From NCBI GenBank assembly GCA_003569365.1, contig BGOS01000006.1:186001-250000 (forward strand): a stretch of DNA of 64,000 nucleotides, read 5' to 3'. Positions 54,778 through 63,457 of this stretch are shown here, piece by piece. Every line of letters starts with the position of its first letter. The stretch's first letter is position 1. A model generated the notes under the pieces. The model saw nothing but the letters and a program-made list of their open reading frames with translations, was not told the origin of the DNA and did not search any database. The DNA is from Anaerolineaceae bacterium (GTDB lineage: Bacteria > Chloroflexota > Anaerolineae > Anaerolineales > UBA11657). Position numbers and translations under genes: made by a program.

Positions 54778-55359
54778 ATGACTGAATTAAAATATACGAG
54801 CGCGGATTCCCTGCGAGTTGGGAGCGTTGCGCCCAGTCTCACCTTGCTGGATGCTGCGGGCGCGCCCGCCGTGCTTTCGGAGCTGTGGGCGGCGGGTCCG
54901 CTGTTGCTTACATTTTTGCGTCACTTTGGCTGAATATTCTGCCGCGAGTGGCTGGCCCAGTTGGGCCGGCATCAAGCCGAAATCGAAGCCGCCGGCCTGC
55001 GCGTGGTCGCCGTCGGCATTGGCGAACCAAAGCATGCCCAACATTTCTGCCCAACCTTAGCGCCGCACGCAACGTGCATTTCCCTGCCAGAGCCGCTGGC
55101 ACACCACGCTTACGGGCTGCGGGTGGCGTCGCTTTCAAACCTGGTGAATGTGCAAACTCTTAAACACGGGTGGCGCGCCATGCGCGAAGGGCACATGCAA
55201 ACCCGGGCCACTGGCGACGAGCGGCAGCTCGGCGGCACCTTTGTGGTCTCCCGTTCGGGCATTGTGGAGTTCGCTCAAGTTAGCGCTATTGCCGGCGATC
55301 ATGCGGATATTCCAACCGTGCTTGCCGCGCATCGGGCGTGGGAAGCGCACAACTTGTGA
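54778..55359 (+). CDS. candidate selenoprotein: peroxiredoxin-like (AhpC/TSA_2, SelL-like) with UxxC motif
   Basis: 193 residues if TGA at 54931-54933 is read as selenocysteine (Sec52). The frame is intact before and for 142 codons after the TGA. The TGA falls exactly at the first Cys of the motif FG(C)IFCREW seen in the upstream paralogue, giving U-I-F-C. A SECIS-like hairpin follows at 54951-54970. Later segments (LVNVQTLKHGWRAMREG; ERQLGGTFVVSRSGIVEF) match the family. It has no clear ribosome site and is likely translated after the regulator gene. If the TGA is a true stop, only 51 residues are made. Confidence 0.78.
54951..54970 (+). promoter_or_regulatory. bacterial SECIS-like hairpin
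   Basis: GCTGGCCC pairs with GGGCCGGC (8 bp, one G-U) around the loop AGTT, with G as the second loop base. The loop begins 25 bases after the TGA, in the range known for bacterial SECIS elements. The Cys paralogue upstream lacks this hairpin at the equal place. Confidence 0.72.
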
Positions 55360-55562
55360 GCGCCCGCTGTATGCTTCTCACTGCCAGCCGGTTACTAATG
55401 CGCGCCATGCGGCTGCGCATCGCAACAAGCCAGGCTGGCAACACGGACGGCAGATCCAGTAAGGCGCCCCGTTGCACAACCGGACCATTGCCCCACACAT
55501 CCAAACGGCCAACACACTTCACACTGCGCTTTGCGCTAAAAAATTCAGACTGAGGTTTACAA

Positions 55563-56759
55563 ATGAATAAACGCTTAATTCCAATCTTTTTGGTTGTATT
55601 TATAGATTTGGTGGGCTTTGGAATAATCATCCCGTTGCTGCCTACTTTTGCAACTTCGTTCGGCGCCAGTCCGCTTGCAATCGGGCTGCTAACCGCATCG
55701 TATTCGGCGATGCAGCTGATTGGTGCGCCAGTGCTGGGCCGGTTGTCCGACCGCTTTGGCCGCAAGCCGCTCCTGATCATTTCGCAGTTGGGCACCTTTG
55801 CGGGCTTTGTGCTGATGGGTTTTGCAAACAGCCTGGCGATGCTGTTTGCCGCAAGAATTTTGGATGGCTTCACCGGCGGCAACCTGTCCATCGCGCAGGC
55901 AGCCATTGCAGATGTGACCGAAGAAAAAGACCGCGCCAAATCCTACGGATTGATTGGCGCTGCATTTGGGCTGGGCTTCATTCTGGGACCAGCGATTGGC
56001 GGGCTGCTTTCGCGCTGGGGCAACTCCGTGCCGGCGTTTGCCGCAGCAGCAATTTCCGCCGGCTCGATTGCACTGACGATTGCATTGCTGCCAGAGACGC
56101 GCCAGGCCAGCGCCGCGCCCGTCGCGCGGCGCGCTTTTACGCTGGCTGCGCTGCGCCAAACCCTTTCTAACTCGGTGCTAACGCGCCTGCTGGGCTACGG
56201 CCTTGTGTTCAATATCGGCTTTGCAATTTTCCAAACCACCTTCGCGTTGTTTGCCAAAGAAAAGTTTGGCTTCAATGTGGAACAAACCGGCTACATGCTT
56301 GGCTACGTGGGCATTCTGGTTGTCATTGCACAGGTGGTGATTCTGCCGCGCATGGTAAAGCTTGTGGGCGAGCAGCGCCTGATTTTTCTTGGCTCGGCCA
56401 CGCTTGGGCTGGGGCTGCTGGGTGTGGGCATGCTTACGCCATGGTGGGCGCTTTTTGGCACGCTGATGCTCACGGCCTTCGGCGGCGGAGTGGTGAATCC
56501 CTCGCTTCAGAGCCTTTACACGCGCACGGTCAGTGCAGAAGAACGCGGTGGCGTGCTGGGCTTGTCCGCATCGGTGGATGCCTTTTCGCGCATCGTTGCA
56601 CCCATTTGGGGCGGCTGGATCCTGGGCGTGGCGGGCGCAGCTTGGCCGGCACTGAGCGGTGCACTGCTCATGCTGATCGTGCTCATCTACGGTGCGGCGG
56701 CGCTGGGCGGGGCAGCTGCCGGAGTGCCGGCTGCACAGGAGGCTGCGGTTCTGCCGTGA
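55563..56759 (+). CDS. MFS transporter, TetA/multidrug type
   Basis: 398 residues, 12 membrane helices. Motif A GRLSDRFGRKPLLI between helices 2 and 3 and the antiporter motif C-like region GAAFGLGFILGPAIGG fit drug:proton antiporters of the TCR/Tet group. The start is at ATG 55563 with a TGAGG site upstream. Its stop overlaps the next gene (GTGA). Confidence 0.9.
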   Translation: MNKRLIPIFLVVFIDLVGFGIIIPLLPTFATSFGASPLAIGLLTASYSAMQLIGAPVLGRLSDRFGRKPLLIISQLGTFAGFVLMGFANSLAMLFAARILDGFTGGNLSIAQAAIADVTEEKDRAKSYGLIGAAFGLGFILGPAIGGLLSRWGNSVPAFAAAAISAGSIALTIALLPETRQASAAPVARRAFTLAALRQTLSNSVLTRLLGYGLVFNIGFAIFQTTFALFAKEKFGFNVEQTGYMLGYVGILVVIAQVVILPRMVKLVGEQRLIFLGSATLGLGLLGVGMLTPWWALFGTLMLTAFGGGVVNPSLQSLYTRTVSAEERGGVLGLSASVDAFSRIVAPIWGGWILGVAGAAWPALSGALLMLIVLIYGAAALGGAAAGVPAAQEAAVLP

Positions 56760-57196
56760 TTTTTGATTACGCCTTTACTGTGCGCGCGTCACTGGCTGCA
56801 GTGGCAGACTTTCACCACGATGCGCGCGCGCTGAAGCTGCTTTCACCGCCGCCAATTGTGGTGCAGCTGCATTTGGTGGAGCCCATGGCCAATGGCTCGA
56901 TTGCGGAGTTCACACTTTGGTTTGGCCCGCTGCCGGTGCGCTGGCGCGCTGTGCACAGCCAGGTGGCGGCGCAGCGCGGCTTTACAGACACGCAAGCGCG
57001 CGGCCCGCTGCGCGCGTGGCAGCACACGCACAGCTTTGACGAGGTTGCCGGCGGCGTGCGCGTGCAAGAGCATGTGGAATACGAGCACGACAGCGGCTGG
57101 CGCGGCGTGCTGAGCCGCTTGCTCTTCAACCCGCCCGCGCTGGGCTTTCTGTTTTGGTACCGGGGCTGGGCCACGCGCCGCGCGCTGGAGAAATGA
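56756..57196 (+). CDS. SRPBCC (polyketide cyclase/START-like) protein
   Basis: 146 residues starting with GTG 56756, overlapping the MFS stop; AGGAGG lies about 12 bases upstream. The pattern of a ligand-binding helix-grip fold (FTVRASLAAVADFHHDARAL; QEHVEYEHDSGWRGVLSRLL; LFNPPALGFLFWYR) fits coenzyme Q-binding/START proteins in Chloroflexota and cyanobacteria. It likely binds a lipid or pigment. Confidence 0.7.
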   Translation: MIFDYAFTVRASLAAVADFHHDARALKLLSPPPIVVQLHLVEPMANGSIAEFTLWFGPLPVRWRAVHSQVAAQRGFTDTQARGPLRAWQHTHSFDEVAGGVRVQEHVEYEHDSGWRGVLSRLLFNPPALGFLFWYRGWATRRALEK

Positions 57197-57211
57197 GCAG
57201 CGCTGCCCAAG

Positions 57212-58756
57212 ATGCGTAGCGCAGACGGCCGCCGCATTGTAGTGGTCGGCGCCGGTGTCGGCGGCCTCACCACGGCTGCACTCCTCGCGCGCAGCGGCTA
57301 TCAGGTTACGGTGCTCGAGGCGCACGTATATGCTGGCGGCTGTGCCGGCACCTTCTATCACAAGGGCTATCGCTTTGATTCGGGCGCTACGCTGGCCGGC
57401 GGATTTTCCGGTGGCGGGCCGCACGCCCAGGTGGCAGCTGCGCTGGACCTGCAATGGCCAGTGAGCCCGGTGGATCCGGCCTGGGTGGTGCACTTGCCCG
57501 GGCGCACCGTAACGCAATGGGCTGATGCCGAACGCTGGCGGGCCGAAAGCGAAGCTGCGTTTCCGGGCAGTGCCGGGTTTTGGCGCGCGCAAGAACAACT
57601 CGCCGATGTATCGTGGGATATTGCGTCACGGCCATTCCCATGGCCGCCAGAAAGCGCGCGCGACTTGTTTACTGTGGCAGCCGCGTTGCGGCCGCGCACA
57701 CTGCTGGCGCTGCCGCACTTGCTGCGCACGGTGGCGCAGCTGGCCAGTGCGCACGGAGCCAGCACAGAGCTGCGCACCTTCCTGGATGCGCAGCTGCTGA
57801 TTGCCGCGCAAACTGTAAGCCGCAATGCGCATGCGCTGTACGGCAGTGCCGCACTGGATTTGCCGCGGCGCGGCGTGAACCATGTGCACGGCGGCATCGG
57901 TGCGCTGGCCACAACTCTGGCAGACTGGCTGCGCGCCAATGGCGGCGAAGTGTTGTATCGCCAAACGGTGGAAAAAATTGAGGTGCGCAGCGGCAGCGCG
58001 GTTGCCGTGCACACCAGCCAGGGCTTGCGCGTGCCATGCGATTACCTGGTGGCCAACCTCACGCCATGGTCATTGCGGGAATTGCTGGGAGCGCAGGCGC
58101 CCGCCGCACTGACGCGCGAAGTGCAGCGGCGGCCAGCCACATGGGGCGCCTTCACGCTGTACCTTGGCCTTGATGCGCAGGCACTGCCAGCCGGCCTGGC
58201 AGACCACCATCAAGTGGTGGTGGACGCCAGCCAGCCGCTGGGCGAGGGCAACTCTGTTTTTGTTTCACTCTCTGCTGCGGGGGATGCGCGCCGCGCGCCA
58301 GCGGGCATGCGCGCCGCCACCCTTTCCACGCACACCGCAATTGCGCCATGGTGGCAGCTGCACAATGCCGGTGGCAGCGCTTATGCAGACCGCAAGGCAG
58401 CCTACACTGCGCAGCTGCTGGCAGCGGCCGAGCGCGCCGTGCCCGGCATTGGGCGCGCCACGCGCCTTTGCCTGGCCGGCACACCGCTCACATTTGAGTT
58501 TTACACCGGGCGGGCGCAGGGCATGGTTGGCGGCTTTGCGCAAACATCGCTCTTCAATGTGCGCGGGCCGCACACCGGGCTGGCCAACGCCTGGCTGGTG
58601 GGCGACTCGGTGTTCCCGGGACAATCCACCGCGGGAGTTACACTGGGCGGCATGCGCGTGGCGCGCGCCGTCATGACGGCAGCCGGCCCGGCAACCAGGC
58701 AGCTGCCGCAAAGCAAGCAGACAGCTGCCGGCTTGCACGCCACTTCCGCGCAGTAA
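57212..58756 (+). CDS. FAD-dependent oxidoreductase, phytoene desaturase (CrtI/CrtD) family
   Basis: 514 residues. FAD-binding VVVGAGVGGLTTAALLARSG and the CrtI-type E-x3-GG segment (LEAHVYAGGCAGTF) are present; the C-terminal motif GDSVFPGQSTAGVTLGGMRV matches the family. Members desaturate or isomerise carotenoids, but many Chloroflexota copies are uncharacterised. No other crt gene is here; an SRPBCC protein precedes it and a protein of unknown family follows. Confidence 0.85.
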   Translation: MRSADGRRIVVVGAGVGGLTTAALLARSGYQVTVLEAHVYAGGCAGTFYHKGYRFDSGATLAGGFSGGGPHAQVAAALDLQWPVSPVDPAWVVHLPGRTVTQWADAERWRAESEAAFPGSAGFWRAQEQLADVSWDIASRPFPWPPESARDLFTVAAALRPRTLLALPHLLRTVAQLASAHGASTELRTFLDAQLLIAAQTVSRNAHALYGSAALDLPRRGVNHVHGGIGALATTLADWLRANGGEVLYRQTVEKIEVRSGSAVAVHTSQGLRVPCDYLVANLTPWSLRELLGAQAPAALTREVQRRPATWGAFTLYLGLDAQALPAGLADHHQVVVDASQPLGEGNSVFVSLSAAGDARRAPAGMRAATLSTHTAIAPWWQLHNAGGSAYADRKAAYTAQLLAAAERAVPGIGRATRLCLAGTPLTFEFYTGRAQGMVGGFAQTSLFNVRGPHTGLANAWLVGDSVFPGQSTAGVTLGGMRVARAVMTAAGPATRQLPQSKQTAAGLHATSAQ

Positions 58757-58769
58757 CCGGAGCACACGC

Positions 58770-59426
58770 ATGCCCAATTCCAACAACACCAGCAGCGCCA
58801 CACGCTACGAGCTGCCGCCGGAAGGCATTTCACTTTTGGGCTATGTGGTGCGCCGCATGCACAAGACCAGCCGGCTGCAGGCGGCCGGCGCGCTGCTGGC
58901 GCAGCATTTGTATGCGGAGGCGCTGGCGCAGATTGCGCAATACGCTGCGGGTGCGTCTGCTTCTTACGGGCCGGCTTATTACCAGCCGCGCTTTAACCGC
59001 GCAGGCGAGAGCGTGGCCGAGGCCGACCCGCACACCGGTGCGTTGGTGAATGCGCATCTGGAGGCGGAGCGTCCACATCTGCGCATCTCTTACACGGCCA
59101 GCCTGCCGGCGCTTGGAAAGTTTAGCGGCACGGAAGAAATCACTGGAACCACCGTCAGCTTGTTTGGGCTGGGCATGCCGGCGCCGTCACGCTTTGAGTT
59201 TGCAAGCGCCGATGGCAGCTACAGCGCGCGCCTGTCCGGCATTATTGTGAGCGAGTTGTTGCCGGGCTTTCTGCGCCAATCGCGCATTCGGGCGCACGGC
59301 AGCCTGCAGCTGGAAGACAACATGCACAACCGCGGCAAGCTTGTGCTGCGCCGCAACGGCAGCAGTGAAGCCAGCATTGGGCGCGCGGACGGCAGCCGCC
59401 ACACACTGGCTGTGGCGTGGGCCTAA
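58770..59426 (+). CDS. hypothetical protein, 218 residues
   Basis: No family recognised. It starts 13 bases after the CrtI-like gene, so it is probably in the same transcript. The N-terminal 60 residues are helical and basic; the rest looks like a beta-rich ligand-binding domain (LGKFSGTEEITGTTVSLFG; SYSARLSGIIVSELLPG; GSLQLEDNMHNRGKLVLRR). There is no signal peptide or membrane helix. Confidence 0.65.
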   Translation: MPNSNNTSSATRYELPPEGISLLGYVVRRMHKTSRLQAAGALLAQHLYAEALAQIAQYAAGASASYGPAYYQPRFNRAGESVAEADPHTGALVNAHLEAERPHLRISYTASLPALGKFSGTEEITGTTVSLFGLGMPAPSRFEFASADGSYSARLSGIIVSELLPGFLRQSRIRAHGSLQLEDNMHNRGKLVLRRNGSSEASIGRADGSRHTLAVAWA

Positions 59427-59441
59427 GCTGCGCCAGCGCGC

Positions 59442-60185
59442 ATGCGCAAACTAGTGCGCCGGATTCTGCTGGGCTGCGCCGCCGCTGTGGGGCTGGCAGT
59501 GGCCGCAGCCGTGGTGTGGCTGGCAGTGCCGGCGCCGCTGCTGCCGCAAGCCGCTGCTGCGCTGCAGTCCAGTGCAGCCGTCAGCGTCAAGCAAACCGCG
59601 CAGTGGATTGAGTTTCTGCCGCTGCAAGCGCCGGCAGACACAGCGCTGATTTTTTATCCCGGCGGACGCGTGCCAGCTGCGGCTTATGCGCCCGCAGCGG
59701 CGGCGATTGCCGCGCAGAACTTTGCGGTGTTCGTGGTGTCTATGCCTCTGAACCTGGCTGTGTTTGGCAAAGAGCGCGCAGCTGCAGTGCAAGCTGCCCA
59801 CCCGCAGATTGTGCACTGGGTGATTGGCGGGCACTCGCTGGGCGGCAGCATGGCAGCGCAATTTGCAGCCGAGCATGCGGGCGCAGTTGCAGGCATGGTG
59901 TTGTGGGCCAGCTATTCACCGGCGGATCTTGCAGAGCAAGACCTGCAGGTGCTTTCAATTTATGGCGAGCTCGAGACAGGCGCGCCCACGTTCACATCTG
60001 CCGCAGCGCGCGCACTGCTTCCGCCTGGCGCGCGCTTTATTGCACTGGCCGGCGGCAATCATGAACAGTTTGGCTACTACACGGGCCAGCTGGCAGACCC
60101 GCCCGCCAGCATTGCCCGCGCAGACCAACAAGCCCAAATTGTGGCAGCCACTGTTGCATTGATGCGCAGCGTGGCGAACAACTAG
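59442..60185 (+). CDS. membrane-anchored alpha/beta hydrolase
   Basis: 247 residues. An N-terminal membrane helix or signal anchor (ILLGCAAAVGLAVAAAVVWLAV) is followed by a hydrolase with IFYPGGRVPAAAY, nucleophile GGHSLGGSMAAQF and His in AGGNHEQFGYY. It matches the hydrolase_5 (dienelactone-like) group. It lies 6 bases before another hydrolase gene. Confidence 0.8.
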   Translation: MRKLVRRILLGCAAAVGLAVAAAVVWLAVPAPLLPQAAAALQSSAAVSVKQTAQWIEFLPLQAPADTALIFYPGGRVPAAAYAPAAAAIAAQNFAVFVVSMPLNLAVFGKERAAAVQAAHPQIVHWVIGGHSLGGSMAAQFAAEHAGAVAGMVLWASYSPADLAEQDLQVLSIYGELETGAPTFTSAAARALLPPGARFIALAGGNHEQFGYYTGQLADPPASIARADQQAQIVAATVALMRSVANN

Positions 60186-60191
60186 CACAGC

Positions 60192-61160
60192 ATGCAGCGC
60201 CGCGGCCGCTTATGGGTCAGCCTGATTTTTTTTGTACTGGTGGTGCTGCCGTTTGCGCTGCCACTGCCGCCCCAGCCAGACAAAACTGCTGACGATCTGC
60301 TGCCGGCTGGCGGCCGCTTCATCAAAGTTGGCGGCCTGCGCACAGTGCTCATCGAAGTTGGCAGCGCTGGCCAGCCCGCAGTTGTGCTGGTGCATGGGCT
60401 GGAAGGCTCCACATTTTCATGGCGCCACACACTGCCCGCGCTGCAAGCCGCCGGCTACCACGCCATTGCGTTTGATCTTAAAGGCTTTGGCCTAGCAGAC
60501 AAAACTCTTAATACTGATTACGGGCATGCGGCCCAGGCGGATTTTGTTGCGGATGTGATGACTGCCGCCGGCATCGAGCGCGCCACGCTGGTGGGCCACA
60601 GCCTGGGCGGCAGCGTGATTGCGCACTTTGCCATGCGCCATGCGCAGCGCGTGGACCGGCTGGTGTTTGTGGCTGGCGCCATTCTCGACCGCGCTCAATC
60701 CCCGGCGCTGCTGCAGCGCTTGGTGCCACTGCTGCTAAACCTGCAGCCCGCGCAGCGCTGGGGGCAGCTGGTTCTGCGCAGCCTGGTAACCCCAGCGCGC
60801 GCTGCGGCAATTGCGCGCAGCATGTACTACAACCCCGCATTGCTGACCCCCGAAATTGAGCAGGCGTATCTGATGCCGCAAACACTGCGCGGCTGGGACC
60901 TGGCGCAGTTGGGTGTATTGCGCGACACGATGCGCAGCACGCTGCCGGCTGCCCTGCAAAGCATTACCGCGCCCGCGTTGGTGATCTGGGGCGAACACGA
61001 CATCTTGATTCCACTTGCAGCCGGCGAACACCTGCGCAAGCTGCTGCCCGGTTCCGCGTGGGCTGTGGTGCCGGCAGCCGGCCACCTGCCCATGGAGGAG
61101 CAGCCGGATGCGTTCAACACAATCCTGCTGAATTTTCTGGGCACCAGTCCGCACCGCTAG
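60192..61160 (+). CDS. alpha/beta hydrolase with N-terminal membrane anchor
   Basis: 322 residues. Hydrophobic start (VSLIFFVLVVLPFALPLP), then LVHGLEGSTFSWRHTLPAL, nucleophile VGHSLGGSVIAHF, acid in IWGEHDILIPLAA and His in PAAGHLPMEEQP. It resembles epoxide hydrolase/MhpC-type enzymes. Substrate unknown. Confidence 0.83.
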   Translation: MQRRGRLWVSLIFFVLVVLPFALPLPPQPDKTADDLLPAGGRFIKVGGLRTVLIEVGSAGQPAVVLVHGLEGSTFSWRHTLPALQAAGYHAIAFDLKGFGLADKTLNTDYGHAAQADFVADVMTAAGIERATLVGHSLGGSVIAHFAMRHAQRVDRLVFVAGAILDRAQSPALLQRLVPLLLNLQPAQRWGQLVLRSLVTPARAAAIARSMYYNPALLTPEIEQAYLMPQTLRGWDLAQLGVLRDTMRSTLPAALQSITAPALVIWGEHDILIPLAAGEHLRKLLPGSAWAVVPAAGHLPMEEQPDAFNTILLNFLGTSPHR

Positions 61161-61196
61161 GAACACGGGTGGCCCAACCGGGTTCGCGCCCGAATT

Positions 61197-61234
61197 CTTA
61201 ACACTTCTTGCCAAGCGCTTAACCGCGTATTAAA
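61197..61234 (+). promoter_or_regulatory. Pho-box-like direct repeats before the response regulator
   Basis: CTTAAC (61197), CTTGCC (61207), CTTAAC (61218) and ATTAAA (61229) recur every 10-11 bases, one helix turn, 20-60 bases before ATG 61256. Such arrays are bound by PhoB/PhoP dimers, so autoregulation is possible. Confidence 0.45.
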
Positions 61235-61255
61235 CTGGCACGATTAGACTTTAAT

Positions 61256-61936
61256 ATGCAAAAAATATTAGTGATCGAAGACGAACCAACTGTGCGCGAG
61301 ATGCTGGTGCTTAACCTGCAAGCGGAGGGATTTGAGGTGCTGGAAACCGGCGACGGGGTGGACGGCCTGAATCTGGCGCGCGAGCAGCTGCCGGACTTGC
61401 TGCTGCTGGACCTGATGCTCCCCAGCCTGGACGGCATCTCCGTCTGCCGCATGCTGCGGCGCAGCTCGCAAGTACCCATCATCATGCTCACTGCGCGTGG
61501 CGCAGAGCTGGACCGCATCATGGGGCTGGAGAGCGGCGCCGATGATTACGTGGTGAAACCCTTTAGCCTCGGCGAGCTGCTGGCGCGTGTGCGCGCCCTG
61601 CTGCGGCGCGCCGACCCCGCGCAGCGCGACAGCGGCACCAAACTGCAAAGCGGCGACCTGCACCTGGATCTGCTGGCACAGCGTGCGCAACTGGGCGCGC
61701 AAGAGCTGCGCCTCACACACCGCGAGTTCACGCTGCTGGCAGAGCTGATGCGCCACGCCAACACGGCCCTCACCCGCGAAGGCCTGCTCTCAAGCGTCTG
61801 GGGCTACGACTTCCCCGGTGACACGCACACTGTGGATGTGCACATCCACTGGCTGCGAGAAAAAATTGAACCGGACCCCACGAGTCCGCGGCGCATCGCC
61901 ACAGTGCGCGGCGTTGGCTACCGCTTTGAGGGCTGA
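61256..61936 (+). CDS. OmpR/PhoB-family response regulator
   Basis: 226 residues. Receiver domain (1-120) with the acidic pair IEDEP, phospho-Asp in LLLDLMLPSLDG and switch Lys in YVVKPFS. The C-terminal winged helix (130-226) has LTHREFTLLAELM, DFPGDTHTVDVHIHWLREKI and the usual end TVRGVGYRFEG. It pairs with the histidine kinase downstream; low-phosphate or envelope sensing is typical. Confidence 0.95.
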   Translation: MQKILVIEDEPTVREMLVLNLQAEGFEVLETGDGVDGLNLAREQLPDLLLLDLMLPSLDGISVCRMLRRSSQVPIIMLTARGAELDRIMGLESGADDYVVKPFSLGELLARVRALLRRADPAQRDSGTKLQSGDLHLDLLAQRAQLGAQELRLTHREFTLLAELMRHANTALTREGLLSSVWGYDFPGDTHTVDVHIHWLREKIEPDPTSPRRIATVRGVGYRFEG

Positions 61937-61993
61937 GCCGCCATCAACGCAGCTGCCAGCCCGCTAACCCTTGCCTGCGCAGCGGCTGCGCTT

Positions 61994-63103
61994 GTGCTGG
62001 CTGCGCTGTGGTGGAGCGCCCGCCGCGCACACGCTGCAGCGCTGCAACAACTGCAACGCGCGCAAAGCACTGCAGCCGCAACCGCGCTGCTAAGCGCCCA
62101 AAACGCAGCGCACCTGCAAGCAGTTGCCAGCGCAGAAACCGCGGCCATCTTGCTGCTTGCGCCAAATGGCACCGTGCTGCAACTTAACCAGCCGGCGCAG
62201 GCCCTGTTTGCCCGCGCAGCTGCCGGGCACACCCTGCTGCAAGCCACGCACATGCCGCAATTGGATGAGCTGCTAACGCAAGCCCTGGCGGCTGGCGCAC
62301 CAGCAGACCGGCACTTGCAAATTAACGGGCAACCGCATCACGCCTTTGTGGCGCTTGCCGGCCCGGCGGGCCAACATGGCGCCGTGCTGCTGGTGCACGA
62401 TCTAACGCAACTGGAACGGCTAGGCCGCGCCCGCCGCGACTTTGTGGCAAACATCTCACACGAGCTGCGCACGCCAATTACTTCCATCCGCCTCATTGCC
62501 GACACACTGCGCCACCTGCCAGACTTGGACAGCCAGCGCCAGCACAGCCTGCTGGAAAAAATTGCAATTGAGACGGAGGCGCTCGGCCAGCTGTCTGGCG
62601 AGCTGCTGGACCTGGCGCAAATTGAATCCGGGCAGGTGCAGCCCAACTACGAGCTTGTTGCCGCGCGCGATCTGCTTGCCACAGTGCAACAGCGCCTGCA
62701 GGCGCAAGCGAACGGAAAAACGCTGCGCATCCAGATTGAAGCCAGCCCCGTGCTGCGCGTGCGCACTGACCCGCTGCTCTTGGAGCGCACGCTGGTAAAC
62801 CTGCTGCACAACGCTGTGAAATTCACGCCCGCCGGCGGCGCCATCACATTGCTGGCGCGCGTTGAAGAACCGCAGCTCGTGTTGGGTGTAATCGACAGCG
62901 GCAATGGCATTCCACCCCTTGAGTTGCCGCGCATCTTTGAGCGCTTCTATCGCGGGGATCCAGCGCGCAGCAAGGGCGGCACCGGCTTGGGTTTGGCAAT
63001 TGCAAAACATGCGGTGGAGCTGCTGGGCGGCAGCATTTGGGCGGAGAGCAGCGGCGCACCGGGGGCCGGCGCAGCGTTCTACATCAAACTGCCGTTCCCA
63101 TAA
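61994..63103 (+). CDS. sensor histidine kinase (PhoR-like)
   Basis: 369 residues from GTG 61994. A PAS-like region (about 50-140) precedes HisKA with the phospho-His in FVANISHELRTPITSI, then the ATPase boxes NLLHNAVKFTP (N), DSGNGIPPLELPRIFERFYR (G1/F) and GGTGLGLAIAKHAVELLGG (G2). The frame is open back to 61937 and the extra residues form a full membrane helix, but no ATG/GTG/TTG exists there; the start could be ATC 61943. Confidence 0.9.
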   Translation: MLAALWWSARRAHAAALQQLQRAQSTAAATALLSAQNAAHLQAVASAETAAILLLAPNGTVLQLNQPAQALFARAAAGHTLLQATHMPQLDELLTQALAAGAPADRHLQINGQPHHAFVALAGPAGQHGAVLLVHDLTQLERLGRARRDFVANISHELRTPITSIRLIADTLRHLPDLDSQRQHSLLEKIAIETEALGQLSGELLDLAQIESGQVQPNYELVAARDLLATVQQRLQAQANGKTLRIQIEASPVLRVRTDPLLLERTLVNLLHNAVKFTPAGGAITLLARVEEPQLVLGVIDSGNGIPPLELPRIFERFYRGDPARSKGGTGLGLAIAKHAVELLGGSIWAESSGAPGAGAAFYIKLPFP

Positions 63104-63457
63104 ACTAAGCTTAAACAATGCTGGCCTGCCACCGCACAAGTTGCGCAGCGCCAACACCCGCTGTGCTCCATCGCTTGTAATCGTAACCGTCCAGCTGCGC
63201 CCGAGCGCCGGCAAGCGAAACCGATCCAAAACTAACCTTTGACTTGCAGGAGCCGGTGTTGAGGCGACAATAAAGCTGGGCGCATTTCTGAGGTCAAGCT
63301 CCGCGACTTTTGATGCTTAGGTACCCAAAGCAACAGCTATAAAACGAACAAGCTTCAAATCTAGGGCGTCTGTAGTGAAGGTTTCCACCTGGTGAGAAGT
63401 TTTATTTTTTGCATGCGTCCGCTTAGGTGATCAACACTGAGGAGTACCCTAACCATC
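63104..63457. other. intergenic region without a gene
   Basis: About 350 bases between the kinase and the DinB gene. I see no tRNA, repeat or strong hairpin. A GAGGAG ribosome site lies about 13 bases before ATG 63458. A short minus-strand frame near 63110-63237 continues from the kinase shadow and is not supported. Confidence 0.5.

Noticed and set aside
61934-61936. In-frame TGA between response regulator and kinase as a second selenocysteine site or a fused hybrid protein
   Set aside because: The regulator ends with the normal family C-terminus (GVGYRFEG) right before the TGA, no SECIS-like hairpin is seen, and no Cys is expected there.
62456-63229. Minus-strand ORF opposite the histidine kinase, reaching into the intergenic region
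   Set aside because: Most of it mirrors the kinase gene; the part at 63110-63229 has no ribosome site or recognisable domain.
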